Of a stretch of DNA of 64,000 bases, positions 44,654-52,349 are shown in pieces. A model generated the notes under the pieces. The model was not told the DNA's origin. It did no database searches and was given only the letters and a program-made list of their open reading frames with translations. Each line of letters starts with the position of its first letter. Positions within the stretch are counted from its first letter, which is position 1. The stretch comes from DATENM01 sp045807725 (GTDB lineage: Bacteria; Acidobacteriota; Blastocatellia; UBA7656): the NCBI GenBank assembly GCA_045807725.1, contig JBJMGV010000133.1, forward strand, positions 22,764 through 86,763, read 5' to 3'. Both the position numbers and the translations under genes were made by a program.

Positions 44654-45685
44654 ATGAAACGTGTGGCGCAGTGCATCACGGTGCTTGCGGCAATTCTTAT
44701 CGCGTCACCTGTGACGCTATCGTCGTTGAAAGGGAACATGGCAGACCAGGCGACAACGCAACTCGGCAACATCGAGCGGCGCGACGCGCGGCTCGACCGC
44801 ATAGTGCCGAAGAATGCGCGGCTCGAAAAACTTTGCGACGGGTATCACTGGGTCGAAGGCCCTGTGTGGAATCGTAAAGAAAACTACTTGCTGTTTTCGG
44901 ACATCCCGGCCAACGCCATCATTAAGTGGAAGGCGGGCGAAAGCTGCGGCCTTTATCTCAGTCCGAGCGGCTACACCGGCACGGCAACGTTCGAGGGACG
45001 CGAGCCGGGATCGAACGGGCTGACGTATGACGCGGCGGGCCGATTGGTGCTGTGCGAACACGGCGACCGGCGCGTCGCGCGGCTCGAAAAAGATGGATCG
45101 AAGACGACGCTCGCCGACCGCTACGAAGGCCATCGGCTGAACAGCCCGAACGACCTCGCCTTCAAATTGAATGGCGATCTGTATTTCACAGACCCGGCTT
45201 ATGGCCTGCCGAAAACGTTTGACGACCCGCGCCGCGAGCTGCCGTTCTGCGGCGTCTACCGTCTGTCGAAAGACGGCAAGGTAACGTTACTTACGAAAGA
45301 CCTGCAAGCGCCGAACGGCATCGCGTTTTCGCCCGACGAGAAGCGGCTCTACGTTTCGGATTCGGCGCAAGGCTTGTGGATGGTCTACGACGTGAAGGCG
45401 GACGGCACGCTCGGCGGCGGGCGCATCTTCTACGATGCGAAGGCGTGGACAAAGACGCGCAAGGGCGCGCCCGATGGCTTGAAGGTTGATCGACAGGGCA
45501 ATCTCTTTGCGAGCGGGCCGGAAGGCGTTTACGTTTTTGCGCCGGACGGCACGCACCTGGGCACGATTGAAACCGGCGTGCCGACGGCCAACTGCGCGTG
45601 GGGCGACGACGGCTCAACGCTCTACATCACGGCGAACACCGCCGTCTATCGCATCAAGCTGACAACCAAAGGCGCGGGCTTTTAG
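44654..45685 (+). CDS. SMP-30/gluconolactonase-like secreted beta-propeller lactonase
   Basis: 343 residues from the ATG at 44654, with AAGGG eight bases before it. An in-frame ATG six bases earlier is too close to that site. Signal peptide: CITVLAAILIASPVTL. Propeller blocks: LCDGYHWVEGPVWNRKENYL with LFSDIP, GSNGLTYDAAGRLVLCEHGD, NSPNDLAFKLNGDLYFTDPA (metal-binding Asn and Asp), GIAFSPDEKRLYVSDSAQ and GAPDGLKVDRQGNLFASGPE. The family hydrolyses sugar lactones with a divalent metal. Probably periplasmic. A 9-mer inverted repeat follows the stop codon. Confidence 0.92.
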   Translation: MKRVAQCITVLAAILIASPVTLSSLKGNMADQATTQLGNIERRDARLDRIVPKNARLEKLCDGYHWVEGPVWNRKENYLLFSDIPANAIIKWKAGESCGLYLSPSGYTGTATFEGREPGSNGLTYDAAGRLVLCEHGDRRVARLEKDGSKTTLADRYEGHRLNSPNDLAFKLNGDLYFTDPAYGLPKTFDDPRRELPFCGVYRLSKDGKVTLLTKDLQAPNGIAFSPDEKRLYVSDSAQGLWMVYDVKADGTLGGGRIFYDAKAWTKTRKGAPDGLKVDRQGNLFASGPEGVYVFAPDGTHLGTIETGVPTANCAWGDDGSTLYITANTAVYRIKLTTKGAGF

Positions 45686-45704
45686 ATCAAGCAGACAAGC
45701 CACC

Positions 45705-45755
45705 GCAGAGGACGCAAAGGACGCAGAGGCTTATTCCGTCCTTTGCGTCTTCCGC
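45705..45755. repeat. Opposed 9-mer repeats, unit GGACGCAAA, possible terminator
   Basis: GCAGAGGACGCAAAGGACGC at 45705-45724 faces CCGTCCTTTGCGTCTTCCGC at 45736-45755. It is downstream of the SMP-30 gene and could end its transcript, although a T-run is missing. Confidence 0.75.
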
Positions 45756-45851
45756 AACGAATGGGTGCTCTGCCGGGATCGGCTCCAGTGTTGCCATAAC
45801 CGTCCTCTCGTCGTCACCAAATAAGTGGGCGGATTAAATCGTTAAACGCCG

Positions 45852-46313
45852 TCAAGCGTGCGTGGCGTGTATGCCCATCAGTTGCGAGCGCGTCGCGTGC
45901 AGCCGGTGTGCGATCAGTTGCGTGACGCGGATCAGCATCTCGTTTTTCAGATCGTGATTTTCTTCACACAGGGCGCGCAGCCGCTTGCCGTCGATCATCA
46001 TCGTTCGCGTCAGCCCCACAGCCTTTGCGTCAAAGCGCCACTGGTGCGGCGGAATCATCCACGACCAGCCGAGCGTCTCGCCCGCGCCGATGGTTTCGAC
46101 CGTCAAGACGCCGCGTCCCGGCGTGTAGATTTCGAGCGCCACCTGCCCGGCTTGAATCAAGTAGAACTCGTTGGCATCCTGCCCTTCGCGCAGAATGTAT
46201 TCGCCATCCTCGAACCGCTCACTCGTCGCCAGCGGCGCGATCAGCTTGAGCAGTGATTCATCGAGGTCTTTGAAAAACGGGTGCTCGGCTAACAGGCGCA
46301 GTGCGATCTTCAT
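45852..46313 (-). CDS. Stand-alone cyclic-nucleotide-binding domain protein
   Basis: 153 residues containing one cyclic-nucleotide-binding fold and little else: LLAEHPFFKDLDESLLKLIA, YILREGQDANEFYLIQAGQV and VETIGAGETLGWSWMIPP. The Arg of the classical phosphate-binding cassette is not obvious, so the ligand is uncertain. No helix-turn-helix domain follows, unlike the neighbouring Crp-type protein. GGAGA sits just before the ATG. A tandem pair of Crp-type sites lies 53-93 bases upstream on the minus strand, with TATAGT (complement 46340-46345) between. It may buffer or sense the same signal as the regulator (inference). Confidence 0.88.
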   Translation of the reverse strand: MKIALRLLAEHPFFKDLDESLLKLIAPLATSERFEDGEYILREGQDANEFYLIQAGQVALEIYTPGRGVLTVETIGAGETLGWSWMIPPHQWRFDAKAVGLTRTMMIDGKRLRALCEENHDLKNEMLIRVTQLIAHRLHATRSQLMGIHATHA

Positions 46314-46365
46314 AGAGGTCTCCTTTTCGTCGTCCCATCACTATAAAGTTGGGCGAGCGTCAGAA

Positions 46366-46406
46366 GCTATGACTGGCATCACCGCCGCGCGTGACGGCGG
46401 TCACAG
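46366..46406 (-). promoter_or_regulatory. Tandem Crp-type sites upstream of the cyclic-nucleotide-binding gene
   Basis: On the minus strand: TGTGAC-N4-GTCACG, then GGTGAT-N4-GTCATAGC, with centres 22 bases apart. The arrangement and sequence match the plus-strand element at 43380-43420 at 30 of 41 positions. TATAGT lies 20 bases further on. Confidence 0.72.
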
Positions 46407-46450
46407 CGTCGCCGCGACGGTTATGATTGGCGGGAGGTTGTGAGAGTGAA

Positions 46451-47143
46451 TCAATCGCCGGCGTAGGCTTGCAGCACGGCTTCGTCGGCGATAGTGATGC
46501 GGCGGCCATCGACCGCGATCAGGCCATTCTGTTGCAGGCGATTCAAGGCGCGCGAGACGACTTCGCGCACAGAGCCGATGCGAGCGACGATCTGCTGGTT
46601 AGTCAAAATCAATTCGACTGTTACGGTCGCGCCTTCACGTTTGCCGCGCGCGCGGGCTTCGGCAAGCAGCAAGCGCGCCAGCCGCTGGTCAACTTCAAAC
46701 AGCGACAGTTGTTCGACCAGCGCGGCGGTGCGACGCACGCGCGTCGCCAGCACTTTCAACGCGGCCAGCGCGATCTGCGGGTGTTCGAGGCAGAGCCGGC
46801 GCACATCGCGCTTGTTGATGAACAGCAGCAACGAATCTTCTTCGCCGGCGACGGTCGAAGGGTAAGGGCCGTCGTCAAAGACCGGCACTTCGGCGATGGT
46901 CGCGCCGGCGGTCTCGACGTGAATCACCTGCTCGCGGCCTTCGAGGCTTTCGCGGAAGGCGCGCACAGAGCCTTCGACGATGACGTAGAGGCCACCGCCT
47001 TCGTCGCCTTCAACGAAGAGGATTTCACCGCGCGCCAGCCGGCGCTCGCTGGCGCGGTCGGCCAGCGCTCGCAAATCCATATCATTCAACTCGCCGAACA
47101 TCGCCGTGCGTTTCAAAGCCGCTATCTTATCCATTGCCGTCAT
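46451..47143 (-). CDS. Crp/Fnr-family transcriptional regulator with Crp-like recognition helix
   Basis: About 230 residues from the ATG at 47143 (a second ATG is nine bases later; the longer frame adds an unlikely leader). The N-terminal effector fold reads ALKRTAMFGELNDMDLRALA and GEILFVEGDEGGGLYVIVEG. A dimerisation helix follows (LRVRRTAALVEQLSLF-type), then a winged helix-turn-helix, LTNQQIVARIGSVREVVSRA. The recognition helix R-E-V-V-S-R keeps the Arg, Glu and Arg that E. coli Crp (R-E-T-V-G-R) uses to read TGTGA. No N-terminal cysteine cluster, so it is not an Fnr oxygen sensor. It should bind the GTGA-N6-TCAC/T sites near it, including those before nrfHA. Confidence 0.9.
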   Translation of the reverse strand: MTAMDKIAALKRTAMFGELNDMDLRALADRASERRLARGEILFVEGDEGGGLYVIVEGSVRAFRESLEGREQVIHVETAGATIAEVPVFDDGPYPSTVAGEEDSLLLFINKRDVRRLCLEHPQIALAALKVLATRVRRTAALVEQLSLFEVDQRLARLLLAEARARGKREGATVTVELILTNQQIVARIGSVREVVSRALNRLQQNGLIAVDGRRITIADEAVLQAYAGD

Positions 47144-47342
47144 GATTGCGCCGCGCGCCGGTGGATTCAAGCCAACCCGCACGACCTTGCTAGACGCTCC
47201 GCAAGGGCGCGTGCTGCGGCTGGATTTGAGCGAGCAAGAAGTCGCCGGCCTGCGACGCTCGGCGGGCGTGTTGAAGAAGACCATCGCGCAACTCGGTTAT
47301 TAATCCGAGTCTTCAAATGGCCAGGCCCGCTTGCCGAAGGGC

Positions 47343-47384
47343 GTGACTTACGTCATCGTTACTCTCCGACCCTCGCCCTACACT
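47343..47384 (+). promoter_or_regulatory. Crp-type site and -10 element of the nrfHA promoter
   Basis: GTGA-CTTACG-TCAT at 47343-47356 is followed 22 bases later by TACACT at 47379-47384, a geometry like the other two Crp-type promoters here. A second candidate, ATGA-TGATGG-TCAT, is at 47425-47438, downstream of this -10, where it could repress. The nrfH ATG is at 47557. The gap 47144-47556 holds no gene. Confidence 0.55.
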
Positions 47385-47556
47385 GTGATTCACTGAGCCG
47401 CGAGATGCATCGCCGCTCTGCCTGATGATGATGGTCATCACTAACGAGCTGGCGCAGAGCGCGCCGTCATCATCCGTTTCAGCCATTGGAGGCCCCATTG
47501 AAGGAACGGCATCGAAGTTGATACGATGACGCCGACCGAAAGCCGGAGGATCATTC

Positions 47557-48015
47557 ATGAAGTCCATGAAGTCACAGACATTGATGCGGGTCGTCCTGGG
47601 TGTAGCCATCGGATTATTCATCGGCGTCGGCGGTTACACCTTCATCTACGCCAAAGGCTATTCCTACCTGACCAACGACCCGGCGGCCTGCGCCAACTGT
47701 CACGTGATGCAGGATTATTATGATGCCTGGCTGAAGTCGAGTCATCACAGCGTTGCTGTTTGTAATGATTGCCACACGCCGCCCGGCTTCGTCGCCAAGT
47801 ACGCGACCAAAGCGGCCAACGGCTTCTGGCACTCGTTCGCCTTCACGTCGGGCCGCTTTCCTGAGCCGCTACAGATCACGCGGCGTAACCACGAAGTGAC
47901 CGAGCAGGCTTGTCGTAAGTGCCACCAGGAGATTGTCGAAGCCATCGAAGGGCCGAACAAAGACAACCAGACCTCGTGCGTGCGTTGCCACAGCACCGTC
48001 GGCCATCTTCGGTAA
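47557..48015 (+). CDS. nrfH: NrfH-type tetraheme cytochrome c, membrane quinol dehydrogenase
   Basis: 152 residues. One N-terminal membrane helix (RVVLGVAIGLFIGVGGYTFI) is followed by four C-x2-C-H haem motifs at residues 45-49, 69-73, 119-123 and 141-145. The first is CANCHVM, with Met51 as the probable axial ligand typical of NrfH. GGAGG precedes the ATG. It takes electrons from menaquinol and passes them to NrfA, whose gene starts 27 bases downstream. Located in the cytoplasmic membrane facing the periplasm. Requires cytochrome c maturation proteins, not encoded in this window. Confidence 0.95.
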   Translation: MKSMKSQTLMRVVLGVAIGLFIGVGGYTFIYAKGYSYLTNDPAACANCHVMQDYYDAWLKSSHHSVAVCNDCHTPPGFVAKYATKAANGFWHSFAFTSGRFPEPLQITRRNHEVTEQACRKCHQEIVEAIEGPNKDNQTSCVRCHSTVGHLR

Positions 48016-48042
48016 AAGAAGTGATGAGTCTTAGGGGGGAGA

Positions 48043-49536
48043 ATGACAGATACAGTGAACGATTCTGCGAATGAGAAAGGCGGTTCGTCGCGCGGGCGCA
48101 CGATCAAGCTGATCGTCTTGACGGCGGCAATCGCGGCGCTGGCGGCAGCCGGGATTCTCGCGCTGCTCGTGACTATCTTCGAGCATAAGCAGGAGGCCCG
48201 CAATCCATTTTACCGCGTCGTCGAGATCACCGACGATACGGACGACCCGGCGGTGTGGGGCAAGAATTTCCCGCTGCAATACGATCATTATTTGCGCACG
48301 GTCGATCAAATACGCACGCGCTACGGCGGCAGCGAAGCCTTGCCGCACACACCGACCGATGTCGATCCGCGCTCGGTCGTGTCACAGTCGAAGCTCGAAG
48401 AAGACCCGCGCTTGAAGATTATGTGGGCGGGCTACGCCTTCTCGAAAGACTTCCGCGAAGAACGCGGCCACGCTTACATGCTCGACGACCAGACCTTCAC
48501 CGAGCGTCAGCAAGTCACCAAGCAGCCGGGCACTTGTTTGAACTGCCACGCCTCGATGTATACGACCTATAAGAAGCTCGGCAACGGCGATCTCACGAAA
48601 GGCTTCGAGGCGGTCAACCAGATGCCTTACTTTGAAGCGCGCAAGCTGGTCGTGCATCCGGTCGCCTGCATTGACTGTCACGACGCGGCGACTATGCAAC
48701 TGCGCGTGACGCGGCCCGCGTTTATGGAAGGCTTGCAGGCGCTCGCCGCATCCGATGACCCGGTTCCGCAACTGGCGAGCATCGAACGCTGGCGCAAGGA
48801 TGGGCACAAGGGAACTTATGATGTAAACACGATGGCGTCGCGGCAGGAGATGCGCGCCTTCGTCTGCGGCCAGTGCCACGTCGAGTATTATTTCAAGGGG
48901 CCGGAGAAGCGGCTGACTTATCCGTGGGCGAAGGGCTTGAAGGTGGATAACATCGTCGCTTACTACGACGAATCGAAGTTCAAGGACTGGCTGCACGCCG
49001 ACACCGGCGCGGAGGTCTTGAAGGCGCAGCACCCTGAGTTCGAGATGTGGAATCAGGGCATACACGCGCGCTCCGGCGTCGCCTGCGCCGATTGTCATAT
49101 GCCTTACATTCGTGAGGGCGCGCTGAAGATCAGCGACCACCACGTGCGCTCGCCGGTGCTGAACATCAACCGCGCCTGCCAGACCTGTCACAAGTGGCCG
49201 GAAGACGAGTTGAAGGCGCGCGTCGAGATCATTCAGGAGCGCACCTACCGCTTGCGCAACATAGCGATGGATGCGCTGGTCGATTTAATCAACGACCTCA
49301 AGGCCGCCAAAGCGGCGGGCCGTTCGGATGCGGAGCTGGCGACGGCGCGCGACTTCCAGCGCCGCGCGCAGTTCTATCTCGATTTCGTTGAGGCCGAAAA
49401 CTCGACCGGCTTCCACGCGCCCGAAGAGGCGGCGCGCATCCTCGGCGAGTCGATAGACTTTTCGCGCAAGGGACAGAACGCGCTGCGCGGTCAGACGCCG
49501 ACGGCGCAATCGCAGTCGATCAAGGCGCCGAAATGA
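48043..49536 (+). CDS. nrfA: Ammonia-forming cytochrome c nitrite reductase, CxxCH active-site variant
   Basis: 497 residues. A hydrophobic N-terminal segment at 22-45 is a signal or anchor. Five C-x2-C-H motifs are at 165-169, 209-213, 275-279, 348-352 and 379-383. The active-site haem in most NrfA is C-x2-C-K; here the first motif is CLNCH, so His replaces Lys. Other active-site residues fit: an Arg in FREERGHAYML (Arg141), Tyr in CGQCHVEYYF and His330 in AQHPEFE, 18 residues before Cys348 as in E. coli. It reduces nitrite to ammonium with six electrons in the periplasm. Forms a complex with NrfH. A clear GGGGGGAG precedes the ATG. Confidence 0.94.
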   Translation: MTDTVNDSANEKGGSSRGRTIKLIVLTAAIAALAAAGILALLVTIFEHKQEARNPFYRVVEITDDTDDPAVWGKNFPLQYDHYLRTVDQIRTRYGGSEALPHTPTDVDPRSVVSQSKLEEDPRLKIMWAGYAFSKDFREERGHAYMLDDQTFTERQQVTKQPGTCLNCHASMYTTYKKLGNGDLTKGFEAVNQMPYFEARKLVVHPVACIDCHDAATMQLRVTRPAFMEGLQALAASDDPVPQLASIERWRKDGHKGTYDVNTMASRQEMRAFVCGQCHVEYYFKGPEKRLTYPWAKGLKVDNIVAYYDESKFKDWLHADTGAEVLKAQHPEFEMWNQGIHARSGVACADCHMPYIREGALKISDHHVRSPVLNINRACQTCHKWPEDELKARVEIIQERTYRLRNIAMDALVDLINDLKAAKAAGRSDAELATARDFQRRAQFYLDFVEAENSTGFHAPEEAARILGESIDFSRKGQNALRGQTPTAQSQSIKAPK

Positions 49537-49584
49537 AGTCGTGGCCGTTTGCCGGACTGCCTTCACTACGCTGCTCCGCCAGCC

Positions 49585-49730
49585 CGTCAGGGACAAGATA
49601 TTTATAGCGGCGAAGGCTCAATCAGTCGGCAAGCTCCGTAAGAATGTGATGTTGACATCACGCTCATACGGAGCTTGTTTTGCCGGGAGGGCTGTTGCTA
49701 TAAACATTACGCTCCTAACGGAGCTTGTAT
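49585..49730. repeat. REP-like palindromic elements between nrfA and the HD gene
   Basis: It contains CGTCAGGGACAAGATATTTATAG-type sequence near 49585, then a long hairpin from AAGCTCCGTA (49631) to TACGGAGCTT (49677) with inner stem GTGATG/CATCAC, then ATAAACATTACGCTCCTAAC with GGAGCTTG. These match the elements near 25.7 and 63.9 kb. Confidence 0.75.
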
Positions 49731-49747
49731 TCGTTTGAGATTCACTT

Positions 49748-50311
49748 ATGCCAACACGAGACGACGCCTGGAACCTGCTGTGCGAATACACCAAGGGCGA
49801 ATCGCTGCGCAAGCACGCGCTCGCCGTCGAAGCCGTGATGCGCGCTTATGCGCGCAAGCTCCATACGGATGAAGACCGCTGGGGTATGGTCGGATTGCTG
49901 CACGACTTCGATTATGAGATGTACCCCGATCCGCCCGACCATCCGCTGAAAGGGTCGGAGATTCTCAAGCAGCGCGGTTATGACGACGAGCTGCGCCGCG
50001 CTATCCTGGGCCACGCCAACTACACCAACGTGCCGCGCGATACGCTTCTCGCCAGGGCGTTGTATGCCTGCGACGAGCTGACCGGCTTTGTGATCGCGGC
50101 GGCGCTCGTACGGCCCAACGGCATCTGGGACCTGGAAGCGAAATCGGTCAAGAAGAAGCTCAAAGACAAAGCCTTCGCGCGCACGGTCAACCGCGACGAA
50201 GTCTACGAAGGCGCGCAGGAGTTCGAGGTTGATCTGGGCGAGCATATTGATTTCATCATCGCCGCGCTGCGCGAAGTCGCCGGCGATGTGGGGCTGAAAC
50301 CACGAGCGTGA
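49748..50311 (+). CDS. HD-domain hydrolase (HDIG family)
   Basis: 187 residues. The HD metal-binding pattern is present: RKHALAVEAVMRAYA (first His), VGLLHDFDYEMYPD (the HD pair) and DELRRAILGHANYT, then DELTGFVIAAALVRP. This matches the small bacterial HDIG hydrolases related to YqeK and nucleotide phosphatases. Expected to hydrolyse a phosphorylated small molecule, possibly a nucleotide, using divalent metal, in the cytoplasm. The following TPR-peptidase gene starts near its stop codon, so the two are probably co-transcribed, though an inverted repeat intervenes at the junction. Confidence 0.9.
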   Translation: MPTRDDAWNLLCEYTKGESLRKHALAVEAVMRAYARKLHTDEDRWGMVGLLHDFDYEMYPDPPDHPLKGSEILKQRGYDDELRRAILGHANYTNVPRDTLLARALYACDELTGFVIAAALVRPNGIWDLEAKSVKKKLKDKAFARTVNRDEVYEGAQEFEVDLGEHIDFIIAALREVAGDVGLKPRA

Positions 50312-50319
50312 TAAGGCAA

Positions 50320-52080
50320 ATGACGACGCGGCGACACGGCGACGCGGCGAAGGGGAGAAAGAAGGGTGATTCGTCTCTCTATCCTTCCCTCGCCGCGTCG
50401 CCGTGTCGCCGCGTCGCCGCGTCAGTTTTAGTTTTAACTTTTGCCTTTTGCCTTCCTGCCTTCGGGCAGGCGGTACTGGCGTTCAACGCGGCGCGTCGTG
50501 GTGAAGCGCTGCGCCAGAAGTGGAGCCTTGATGCCGCCGAGTCGGCTTTCCGCCAAGCCCTCGCGCTTGACGCGGCGAACCTCACGGCGCAACTCGGACT
50601 CAGCCGCGTGGCGCGTGCGAGGTTCGATTACGCGGCGGCGCTCGCGTGGCTCGATAAGATCAAGTCGGTCAGCGCGGCGTCGGCAGCATCGGCGGAGGTG
50701 CTCGCAGAATACGGCGCGATCTATCTCGCAACGGAAGATGCGGCGCGGGCAAAAGCTTTTTTCGATGACGCCTTGAAGATTGATTCAGCGAACATCAATG
50801 CGATCATCGGGCGCGCGGGCACTGACCTGCTCGAACGCGACGCGCCAAGCGCCGAAGCCCGCCTGCGTCGCTGGCTCGTCGGTAACGTAGATCACTCACA
50901 GGCGCGGGCGATGCTGGCGCGCGTCCTCATCGAAAGCAACCGTTACGACGAAGCCGAACAGGAAGCGGCGCGGGCCGTGGCGCTAGACGAGTACAACGTC
51001 GAAGCGCTCGGCGCGCTCTGCTTCGTCAAAGCGACGCGGCGCGAGCCGGAGACGGTGCGGCGACTGGCGCGTCGCATCCTGCTGCTCGACCCGTTGAATA
51101 TCAGCGCCCGCCGTTTGCTCTCGCAATACGTCGATGGTCGCGCCGGCTTGCAGCAGGACGTAGGCAAAGAGGCGCGGCTGCACGGCGAGCGCGGGCGGGC
51201 GCTCAAACGCGAAGGTCGCGCGGCCCAGGCCGTTGCTGAGTTCGAGGCCGCGCTAGCCATCCATCCGCGTTACTATCGCGCGCTGATCGGTCTGGGCGAC
51301 ATCTGGCTGCGTGATGGAGATTACGAACGCGCGGCGACAGCGGCGCGGATGGCGCTGGCGGTTGATGCAGATGGCGCGGCGGCTCACCTTGAGCTGGCTT
51401 ATGCCAATCGCGGCTTGCAGGAGCGCGCCCGCATCGAGATCGGCGGCGAAGACTTTGCCGCCACGTTCGACCGTAGGCCCGCGCCGCCGGCCTATGCGCT
51501 GACGCGAACGGTCTTCCCAAACTACAAAGCGCTGACGCCGCGCCAACAACGGGTGATTGATTGGGCAGTCGCGCCGCTCGCCGATTATCTGCCGACGCTG
51601 GCCCGCAGCCGCGCGCGTCATTACCTGCTGGCCTTTGACGAGACGGTCGGCGATGTAGGCGACTTTGATGACCTCAGCGAAGAGAAGACGTTCGACGGGC
51701 GTTATTACGCGAGCCTGCGCGGCGTCGGCGGTCGCGTCACTGTGTCGGGACTTGAATATCTTGAGATGGCCGCGAGCGGCGGCTTTCATACCATCGCGCA
51801 CGAGTTCGCGCATCAGGTGCATATGACGGCGCTCGGTAAAGCCGATGCTCTGATGATTCGCCGTTTGTTTGAGCGAGCGAAACCGCAAGGCCGCGCGCTT
51901 GACTATTACGCGGCGGCAAACGAATATGAGTACTTCGCGCAAGGCTACGAGGCGTTCATCAGCGACGCCAAGCGCCCCTCGGCAGGCGTCACGGCGCGGC
52001 ACACGCGGCGCGAGCTGGAAGCGCGCGACCCTGAACTTTACGACTTTCTGATGAAACTGACGCGGCCCCGCAGGCCGTAG
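50320..52080 (+). CDS. Secreted TPR protein with C-terminal HExxH metallopeptidase-like domain
   Basis: About 586 residues from the ATG at 50320 (AAGG four bases upstream; a GTG twelve bases earlier overlaps the HD stop). The first 35 residues (TTRRHGDAAKGRKKG and PSLAASPCRRVAAS) are translated from a GACGCGGC inverted repeat and serve as the basic part of a signal peptide that continues SVLVLTFAFCLPAFGQ. TPR repeats fill about 50-390. The C-terminal domain has HTIAHEFAHQVH, a zinc HExxH motif, and NEYEYFAQGYEAFIS, with a possible third ligand Glu, as in gluzincins. Likely periplasmic protease. Substrate unknown. Confidence 0.82.
   Translation: MTTRRHGDAAKGRKKGDSSLYPSLAASPCRRVAASVLVLTFAFCLPAFGQAVLAFNAARRGEALRQKWSLDAAESAFRQALALDAANLTAQLGLSRVARARFDYAAALAWLDKIKSVSAASAASAEVLAEYGAIYLATEDAARAKAFFDDALKIDSANINAIIGRAGTDLLERDAPSAEARLRRWLVGNVDHSQARAMLARVLIESNRYDEAEQEAARAVALDEYNVEALGALCFVKATRREPETVRRLARRILLLDPLNISARRLLSQYVDGRAGLQQDVGKEARLHGERGRALKREGRAAQAVAEFEAALAIHPRYYRALIGLGDIWLRDGDYERAATAARMALAVDADGAAAHLELAYANRGLQERARIEIGGEDFAATFDRRPAPPAYALTRTVFPNYKALTPRQQRVIDWAVAPLADYLPTLARSRARHYLLAFDETVGDVGDFDDLSEEKTFDGRYYASLRGVGGRVTVSGLEYLEMAASGGFHTIAHEFAHQVHMTALGKADALMIRRLFERAKPQGRALDYYAAANEYEYFAQGYEAFISDAKRPSAGVTARHTRRELEARDPELYDFLMKLTRPRRP
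50322..50422. repeat. Large octamer inverted repeat (GACGCGGC) inside the 5' end of a coding region
   Basis: Left arm 50322-50356 (GACGACGCGGCGACACGGCG and onward) faces right arm 50383-50422 (CTCGCCGCGTCGCCGTGTCG and onward). The stem is about 30 pairs. It covers the first ~35 codons of the TPR-peptidase gene, so mRNA folding could block its translation start. Confidence 0.88.
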
Positions 52081-52170
52081 CTTCGTGTGCAGTTCGCAGT
52101 AACGGCGGGCCAACGGAGTGGTTGAGAGGTCACGGCAATCGCTTCTAGTTAAGGTCGCGGGGGTCTTTGC

Positions 52171-52200
52171 TTGACAAAAAAACAGAGCGCGTGCGACGAT
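52171..52200 (+). promoter_or_regulatory. Candidate promoter of the 52350 TPR gene
   Basis: A perfect TTGACA at 52171-52176 and GACGAT at 52195-52200, spacer 18. The gap 52081-52349 otherwise shows no gene. The leader to the ATG at 52350 would be about 145 bases. Confidence 0.45.
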
Positions 52201-52349
52201 GAAATTGGAGCTTTTCCCGTAAGCCAAAGGCCAGCAACTCCTGCTGCTGCGCAAGCATCCCAGAGTTGCGCCGATTTCAAAAAATCCATTTGGTAGAGTC
52301 ACGATTCGAGCTTGCTCGGAGGAAAACAGCTAGGAGGAGTATCGTCAAA

